From Rubrobacteraceae bacterium (GTDB lineage: Bacteria; Actinomycetota; Rubrobacteria; Rubrobacterales; Rubrobacteraceae): DNA of 5,235 nucleotides. Both the position numbers and the translations under genes were made by a program. How positions within the stretch are numbered: the first letter of the stretch is position 1; each line of letters begins with the position of its first letter. Positions 1-3,999 of this stretch are shown here, in pieces. The notes below the pieces were generated by a model. It searched no databases. It was given only the letters and a program-made list of their open reading frames with translations, and was not told the origin of the DNA. The stretch lies in contig JACCSM010000135.1 in the NCBI GenBank assembly GCA_013698525.1, positions 1-5,235 on the forward strand, read 5' to 3'.

Positions 1-455
1 TAGTTCCGTTCCTTGAACAGACCAAGGAGCCAGGCCAGCGGGAAAGCGAGGATTACGCCTTCTATCGCGCCCAAGGTCGCCCCAGGTATGGTGACCAGAA
101 CGAGCGTGTAAATGGTTTCGGAGGTCGCTCTCGGCACGTAGGCAGCGTCGTCGAAGAGGTAAGTGACGGTGGTCAGTAGGATGGCCAGCATCGCTCCCCC
201 GATGCAGATCGCCAGCACCATCAAACCGTACCGCGCGAAGAAGCTCTCCCGAAGTATTTTCTCCGCAAACCCGATGAGGCCGCCTGCGACCAGAAGCCCC
301 GCGAAGACGGCACAGAGCACATACATCGCGGAGAGGGACCATGGATCGAAGTGGAAATCGAAGAGGTTGGTAAAAGTGTTGTTACCGATCAAACTGTAAA
401 GGATGGCGTTGGCCAGCGCGATCAGCGCGGCCGCTGCCATCAAGAAGATGCGCAT
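1..455 (-). CDS. Integral membrane protein of unknown function (3' end at or beyond window edge)
   Basis: An ATG at 455-453 opens a frame that stays open for 151 codons to the left edge. The start lies 8 bp after the GT20 stop, and an AGGGA at 467-471 is a slightly distant possible ribosome site; Met6 is an alternative start. The translation is strongly hydrophobic, with about four membrane segments at roughly residues 3-23, 41-64, 77-101 and 115-147. Short loops between them hold charged or aromatic residues, for example an FDFHFDPW stretch at 32-39 and an EKILRES loop at 65-71. The last visible residues, FKERN, look like a cytoplasmic tail. The next codon reads TA-N on the coding strand, so it is Tyr or a stop, and the gene may end exactly here. 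I recognise no family. Being the third gene of the trehalose cluster hints at a membrane role linked to osmotic or desiccation stress, but that is only context. Confidence 0.7.
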   Translation of the reverse strand, partial: MRIFLMAAAALIALANAILYSLIGNNTFTNLFDFHFDPWSLSAMYVLCAVFAGLLVAGGLIGFAEKILRESFFARYGLMVLAICIGGAMLAILLTTVTYLFDDAAYVPRATSETIYTLVLVTIPGATLGAIEGVILAFPLAWLLGLFKERN

Positions 456-463
456 CGCCGCGT

Positions 464-1915
464 TTATCCCTGCAGTTCCCGGTACGCCTCTATGTCCTCT
501 ATCTGCGCCTCGACCCAGTCTTCTATGGTGTTGGACCTGACCGTTTCGCGCAGCCCTTTCGCCCTGATCTCACGTTCTTCTTCCGGCATCGAGAGCGCAG
601 CGTGGATCGCTTCGGCCTGCTCGTCGATATCGTAGGGGTTGATGGTCAGGGCATGCTCGCCCAGCTCCTCGTGGGCGCCAGCGTTCTCGGAGAGGACGAG
701 GACGCCGTTCTTCTCGTTGATTACGGCAGCCTCCTTGGCGACGAGGTTCATGCCGTCGCGGACGGCGTTGACGAGCAGGACGTCGAAGTTCTTGTAGGCG
801 GCGACGGAGCGGGGAAAGTTGTCCTCCATATAGAGCTCGATGGGCCTCCATGAGCCCGTGCCGTGCTCCTCGTTGACCTCCTCCGCCGTTCTTCCCACGG
901 CTTCCATGTAGGCGGCGTACTCACGAATGTCGGTACGGGAGGGCTGGAGCTGGGCGAGGAAGGTAACCTCGCCCTTCATCTCGGGGTGACGCTCCAGCAT
1001 CCTGCCGTAGGCCAGAAAGCCGCGGACGACGTTCTTGGAGAGGTCCGTGCGGTCGACGCGCAGCAGGAGCTTTCCCGGAAGGCCCCTGACGAACCTCTCT
1101 TCTTCGAGCACGGCCTCGCTGCTTGCCAGGTCTTCGAACTCCCCAGGATCTATGGAGATAGGGTAAGCCCGCACCCACACATCGCGTCCTCTGTAGTGGA
1201 TCACACCGCCCTCGACTTCGGCTCCGAGTACGTCGGCGGCGGTCTCGGCGAATGCGCGGGCGTAGCGGTGGGTGTGGAAGGCGACGACGTCGGCCGAGAG
1301 GAGGCTCTCGAGCACACCCTCCCTTATGTAGTGCGGCAGGACGCGCCAGAGGTCCGGCTCGGGCCAGGGGATGTGGACGAACAGGGAGAGAAAGGCGCCA
1401 GCCCCGAGACGCTCGCGGACGAAGAGCGGGGTCATGTAGAGCTGGTAGTCGTGGAGGAGGATGGTGGGCGAATCCTCGTCCGCCGCCGTCTCGATTACGG
1501 CGTCGGCGAAGTTGCGGTTGACGGGGACGTATCCCTCCTCCCAGGCCCGCCTCGTTTCGTCCCCGAGCGTCGGAGAGTAAGGGAGGTCGTAGAGCCCGTG
1601 CTGGACGAACCAAAGGAGCGGGTTGGCGAGCTCGTTGTACATCAGGTCGTAAGAGGCGGGGTCGTGCTCGACGAGCCTGATGCGCAGGTCCTCGACCTCG
1701 TAGGGCGCCGGCTCCTTCGAGACAGCGACGTCCTCCTCGCTCTGGGCTGAGGCGATCCAGACCGCGTTCTCGGCACGTCTCAGGACCGCATTCAGGGCTG
1801 TGACGAGGCCCCCTGCCCCCCTGGAGTGCTCGCGCTCCCCCGACTCGCCGCGGGTGAACGTTACAGGCCCCCTGTTCGAGACCACGATGGTCCTTCCGCC
1901 CTCGCCGTGCGCCAA
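464..1915 (-). CDS. otsA: GT20 trehalose-6-phosphate synthase (OtsA-like)
   Basis: This 483-residue protein has the size and motifs of glycosyltransferase family 20, which transfers glucose from NDP-glucose to glucose-6-phosphate to give trehalose-6-phosphate in the cytoplasm. Visible motifs are SNRGP (13-17), the GAGGL donor loop (33-37), LLHDYQL with Asp156 (153-159), FVHIPWPEPDLWR with His181 (179-191), VDRTDLSKN with Arg289 and Lys294 (287-295), and RDGMNLVAKE with Asp387 and Glu395 (386-395). These match E. coli OtsA Asp130, His154, Arg262, Lys267, Asp361 and Glu369 in order and spacing. The start is a TTG with GAGAGG six bases upstream. The gene begins 29 bp after the treT stop, so cotranscription is likely. 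No otsB phosphatase is visible. The acceptor-side motifs differ from E. coli (DRTDLSKN rather than ERLDYSKG), so a different acceptor is possible, as in the GT20 pseudoglycosyltransferase VldE. The family is near certain; the exact product is less so. Confidence 0.9.
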   Translation of the reverse strand: MAHGEGGRTIVVSNRGPVTFTRGESGEREHSRGAGGLVTALNAVLRRAENAVWIASAQSEEDVAVSKEPAPYEVEDLRIRLVEHDPASYDLMYNELANPLLWFVQHGLYDLPYSPTLGDETRRAWEEGYVPVNRNFADAVIETAADEDSPTILLHDYQLYMTPLFVRERLGAGAFLSLFVHIPWPEPDLWRVLPHYIREGVLESLLSADVVAFHTHRYARAFAETAADVLGAEVEGGVIHYRGRDVWVRAYPISIDPGEFEDLASSEAVLEEERFVRGLPGKLLLRVDRTDLSKNVVRGFLAYGRMLERHPEMKGEVTFLAQLQPSRTDIREYAAYMEAVGRTAEEVNEEHGTGSWRPIELYMEDNFPRSVAAYKNFDVLLVNAVRDGMNLVAKEAAVINEKNGVLVLSENAGAHEELGEHALTINPYDIDEQAEAIHAALSMPEEEREIRAKGLRETVRSNTIEDWVEAQIEDIEAYRELQG

Positions 1916-1921
1916 GTCCCC

Positions 1922-1927
1922 CCTCTC
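1922..1927 (-). promoter_or_regulatory. Ribosome binding site supporting the TTG start of otsA
   Basis: GAGAGG (coding strand) lies six bases before the TTG at 1915-1913. This fixes the start at TTG; the conserved RTIVVSNRGP block begins seven residues later, so little N-terminal sequence is left to choose from. The site sits in the 29-bp gap after treT. Confidence 0.65.
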
Positions 1928-1944
1928 GTTCGCTGCCTGCTCAG

Positions 1945-3195
1945 CTACGCACCGAGCAGTTTAGCGAAAAGGAGGAGGTCGTCGCGGAGGAGCCGCGGCG
2001 TGAGGTAGTGCGTCCTGACGTGTTCCTTGCCGTGACGGCCCATCTCGCGGGCGAAGTCGCGATCCTTGAGGAGCTTCGTGCACGCGGAGGCTACCTCGGG
2101 GATCGTATCCACCAGCATGCCGCCTCCTGCGTCGACCTGCATGGGGATGCCGCCTACCCTGCTCGCTACAAGGGGCCTCGCCTTCCAGAGCGCCTCCGTC
2201 ACGACGAGCCCGAAGCCCTCGCGGATGGACTTCTGGATCACCACGTCTGCTATGGACTGGAAGGCGTTGACCTCTATGGCTCCAACGTTCGTGAGGTTGG
2301 AGAACAGAAAGATGTCACGGTCTCCGTCGGCGTAGTTGACCGTCTTGTACCAGTAGTCCCAACCCTCGGGATCGTCGTGGGCCATCGAGCCGATCAGGAC
2401 GAGCTGTACCTCGGGGACCTCATCCTTCACGAGCCTGTAGGCGTCTATGACGCCGAGAGGGTCCTTCCATGGGTCGAAGCGCGAGACCTGCACCATAAAA
2501 GGCTTCTCCACGTCCACGCCGAACTGGCTGACGATGTAGCGGGAGTCGTCAGCGCTCAAGGCCATGTTCTTGGGCGAGAGTGGGTCTATCGCCGGGGGGA
2601 TGAGGGTAAGCCCGGGCAGGTGCACGTCAGGAGGAGTGTACTCCTCCATGGTGTAAATCTGCGCGTCGTAGTCCGCTATGTGCGGCAGTAGGTAGTCGAG
2701 CACGTGCCTGTTTGGGGTCGAGAGGTCAGGGTGGCAGCGCCAGATCCACTTCGTCTGCGGCGAAAGGCCGCCCGAGAAGTGCTTGAGCAGTGCCGGCTGT
2801 GGATCGTGGACGAACATGATGTCCCAGTCCTCGCCGGACTTCTGGAGGGACTCGGCAGAGATGCGGTTGTACTCTTCGTAGATCGCCCGGTCTTCGACGG
2901 TAAGCTCATAGTCGGCGCCCTGCAGGGCGTTGTGGAAGCTCTTGGTGACGTTGAAGAAAGGCTCCGACCCGAACATGATGTCCCACTCGGTCTCGAGGCC
3001 GGCATCCCGCATCAGCGGCACGAGCGTGTACAGGATCTCCGCGACCCCACCACCGAAGCTCGTCGCACTCACGTGCAGTACCCGCTTACCCCTCAGGCGC
3101 TCCCCGAGGGCCACTATCTCATCATAGAGCTCCCGACGAACTATGCTGCGGTAGTCGGCGAGCGATTTGTTGCCGGGATTCACACGTTGCTGCAA
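1945..3195 (-). CDS. treT: Trehalose synthase TreT (glycosyltransferring, GT4)
   Basis: This 416-residue GT4 glycosyltransferase matches TreT, which reversibly joins an NDP-glucose donor to free glucose to make trehalose in one step in the cytoplasm. The N-terminal acceptor-side Rossmann domain starts at LHVSATSFGGGVAE (40-53), with the glycine loop typical of GT4. VHDPQP follows at 129-134 and WRCHPDLS at 152-159. The C-terminal donor domain has VSRFDPWKDP (237-246), where Arg239 and Lys244 would hold the diphosphate, and REGFGLVVTEALWKARP (325-341), whose Glu326 and Glu334 form the E-x7-E motif. The length suits TreT, and the protein is shorter than OtsA. The start is TTG with GAAGG six bases upstream; a GTG at codon 5 lacks such a site. 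It is the first gene of the likely treT-otsA-membrane protein operon. Trehalose phosphorylase-type GT4 enzymes are close relatives, so the reaction needs assay, but TreT is the best call. Confidence 0.9.
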   Translation of the reverse strand: MQQRVNPGNKSLADYRSIVRRELYDEIVALGERLRGKRVLHVSATSFGGGVAEILYTLVPLMRDAGLETEWDIMFGSEPFFNVTKSFHNALQGADYELTVEDRAIYEEYNRISAESLQKSGEDWDIMFVHDPQPALLKHFSGGLSPQTKWIWRCHPDLSTPNRHVLDYLLPHIADYDAQIYTMEEYTPPDVHLPGLTLIPPAIDPLSPKNMALSADDSRYIVSQFGVDVEKPFMVQVSRFDPWKDPLGVIDAYRLVKDEVPEVQLVLIGSMAHDDPEGWDYWYKTVNYADGDRDIFLFSNLTNVGAIEVNAFQSIADVVIQKSIREGFGLVVTEALWKARPLVASRVGGIPMQVDAGGGMLVDTIPEVASACTKLLKDRDFAREMGRHGKEHVRTHYLTPRLLRDDLLLFAKLLGA

Positions 3196-3201
3196 CGTCT
3201 A

Positions 3202-3206
3202 CCTTC
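3202..3206 (-). promoter_or_regulatory. Ribosome binding site supporting the TTG start of treT
   Basis: GAAGG on the coding strand lies six bases before the TTG at 3195-3193. A second purine-rich stretch, AGAGGG at 3210-3215, is too far away (14 bases). The alternative GTG start four codons downstream has no Shine-Dalgarno sequence at a suitable distance. Confidence 0.55.
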
Positions 3207-3243
3207 AGTCCCTCTTAAAGTTCTCGGATGCGACGATACTACG

Positions 3244-3261
3244 TACACAGTTAACTGTATA
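3244..3261. promoter_or_regulatory. Palindrome overlapping the treT promoter, candidate operator
   Basis: ACAGTTAACTGT at 3247-3258 is a perfect 12-bp palindrome. With the flanking TA (3244-3245) and TA (3260-3261) it forms an 18-bp imperfect dyad with one mismatched pair. It overlaps the candidate -10 and would cover the transcription start, a position typical of a repressor operator. No regulator gene in the window can be tied to it. Confidence 0.35.
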
Positions 3262-3283
3262 TTAACGTCCACCGAAGATTCAA
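3256..3283 (-). promoter_or_regulatory. Candidate housekeeping-type promoter for treT operon
   Basis: In the AT-rich gap upstream of treT, TTGAAT (3278-3283) and TATACA (3256-3261) on the coding strand are 16 bases apart. Each matches 4 of 6 positions of the TTGACA/TATAAT consensus. Transcription from here would give a leader of about 50 bases before the TTG. A TAATAT one step upstream is an alternative -10. The match is modest; the AT-rich setting in otherwise GC-rich DNA is the better argument. Confidence 0.35.
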
Positions 3284-3334
3284 CCGAATAGTTCACGAAA
3301 CGCCGGGAGATAGTCCTTTTACTGGCATTCCGGC

Positions 3335-3766
3335 CTATCTGCGGACGCGCCGGATCATCTTCAGTCGTGTCCCCCCGCCCTTCGTCGAGTCGAGCACCAG
3401 CTCGTCCACCAAATTGCGTATCACGGTAAGGCCGAACCCGCCGTGCTCATCCGGCTCGCCCGTGAGATCCATAACCCTGAAACCGCCGCCGGCGTCTGTG
3501 ACGCTTACCTCGACGCCCAACGGCAAGACCCTGTACTCGATCTCGTAGCTCTCCACGGAGGCGTGGCGAATCACGTTGGTCACCGCCTCGGTAACGGCAA
3601 GCTTGAGGTCGTAGACCTCTTCAGGTTCGAGTCCCGCCAGACGTCCGGCCTGGCCCATCACCAAACGGGCGAGCAGTACGTACTCGGGGCTGCTCGGAAG
3701 GGTCAGTGAGATCGGGCCCGAGAGCCCGCTCCCCTCTTCCGTTATCCTGGCTGTTTCACGCTCCAT
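3335..3766 (-). CDS. RsbW-like anti-sigma factor / serine-protein kinase (HATPase_c_2)
   Basis: This 143-residue protein is a stand-alone GHKL ATPase domain of the RsbW/SpoIIAB type. Such cytoplasmic proteins bind and silence an alternative sigma factor, and many phosphorylate a STAS anti-anti-sigma partner on serine. The N-box is KLAVTEAVTNVIRHA (55-69) with Glu60, Asn64 and His68. The G1 box is VTDAGGGF (89-96) with Asp91. The G2 box is HGGFGLTVIRNLVDE (108-122), followed by KGGGTRLKM (129-137) near the end. The length is normal for RsbW-like proteins. The ATG at 3766-3764 has GAGAGG only four bases upstream, and an in-frame TGA six codons before it rules out a longer product. No sigma factor or STAS gene is next to it, so its partners are unknown. 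It lies 139 bp upstream of treT, but a promoter in that gap suggests separate transcription. Which member of the family it is cannot be told from sequence alone. Confidence 0.85.
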   Translation of the reverse strand: MERETARITEEGSGLSGPISLTLPSSPEYVLLARLVMGQAGRLAGLEPEEVYDLKLAVTEAVTNVIRHASVESYEIEYRVLPLGVEVSVTDAGGGFRVMDLTGEPDEHGGFGLTVIRNLVDELVLDSTKGGGTRLKMIRRVRR

Positions 3767-3782
3767 CGGACCTCTCGGTCAT
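3756..3782 (-). CDS. Possible 8-codon upstream ORF overlapping the anti-sigma start
   Basis: An ATG at 3782-3780 is preceded by GAGGAG with ideal six-base spacing (3789-3794). It opens a frame reading MTERSDGA that stops at TGA (3758-3756), 6-8 bases inside the anti-sigma gene and in another frame. Its ribosome site is better than that of the anti-sigma gene. It could couple or tune translation of the downstream start. It is very short, and no sequence feature of the peptide suggests its own function, so chance is possible. Confidence 0.35.
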   Translation of the reverse strand: MTERSDGA

Positions 3783-3948
3783 CCGGCTCTCCTCACGCAA
3801 ACTGACGAGTGGCTTGCCGGAAGCGTAACTTTGCAACTTCGCGAATCTTCTTACCCAGATGTATACGACGCTAACCCGCCGCATGGACCAACGGGCTGCA
3901 AGTGTTTGAAATCCTTTATCTCTTGCCCTATAGGGGGGTCAGACACGA
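3767..3948. other. Intergenic region between NlpC/P60 gene hairpin and anti-sigma gene
   Basis: This stretch is more AT-rich than the genes around it and holds no convincing protein gene on either strand. Besides the candidate SigB/SigF-type promoter and the small upstream ORF, it contains a perfect 10-bp palindrome CCCTATAGGG at 3926-3935, next to the hairpin. The palindrome's role is unknown. No tRNA or other structured RNA was recognised here. Confidence 0.6.
3851..3876 (-). promoter_or_regulatory. Candidate SigB/SigF-type promoter for the anti-sigma gene
   Basis: On the coding strand GGTTA (3872-3876) is followed after 15 bases by GGGTAA (3851-3856). This resembles the GTTT/GGGTA pattern used by stress sigma factors of the SigB/SigF group. 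It would start transcription near 3843, about 75 bases before the gene. Anti-sigma genes of this type are often autoregulated by their own sigma factor, which makes the match plausible. It was found by eye, and a chance match cannot be excluded. Confidence 0.35.
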
Positions 3949-3979
3949 GAGAGGGAGGTCCAAAACGGACCTCCCTCTC
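3949..3979 (-). terminator. Strong hairpin, likely terminator of the NlpC/P60 gene
   Basis: A perfect 13-bp stem (3949-3961 against 3967-3979) encloses a five-base loop and begins 20 bp after the TAG of the NlpC/P60 gene. Its position and strength point to transcription termination or 3'-end protection. There is no T-run on the exit side; the next bases on the coding strand are TCGTGTCTGACC. It is therefore a U-less hairpin of the kind often proposed in GC-rich actinobacteria. The hairpin is symmetric and could act on both strands. Confidence 0.7.
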
Positions 3980-3999
3980 GCTTCCCGCTAGAAGACCCT

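Noticed and set aside
863..1750. Long plus-strand open frame of 295 codons opposite otsA
   Set aside because: It is antisense to a gene with all GT20 motifs, and its translation has no recognisable domain. Frames of this kind arise from codon bias in GC-rich genes.
2008..3291. Plus-strand open frames (2008-2691 and 2704-3291) opposite treT
   Set aside because: They mirror the coding bias of treT and show no domain or ribosome site that would compete with a complete GT4 enzyme on the other strand.
3302..3340. Terminator after the anti-sigma gene
   Set aside because: Two short stems are possible (3302-3306 with 3330-3334, and 3308-3313 with 3335-3340), but they cross each other, have large loops and lack a T-run, so neither is convincing.
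3841..3948. tRNA or attachment-site remnant
   Set aside because: A stretch near 3905-3920 vaguely recalls a T-loop, but no cloverleaf can be drawn and no repeated attachment sequence is present.
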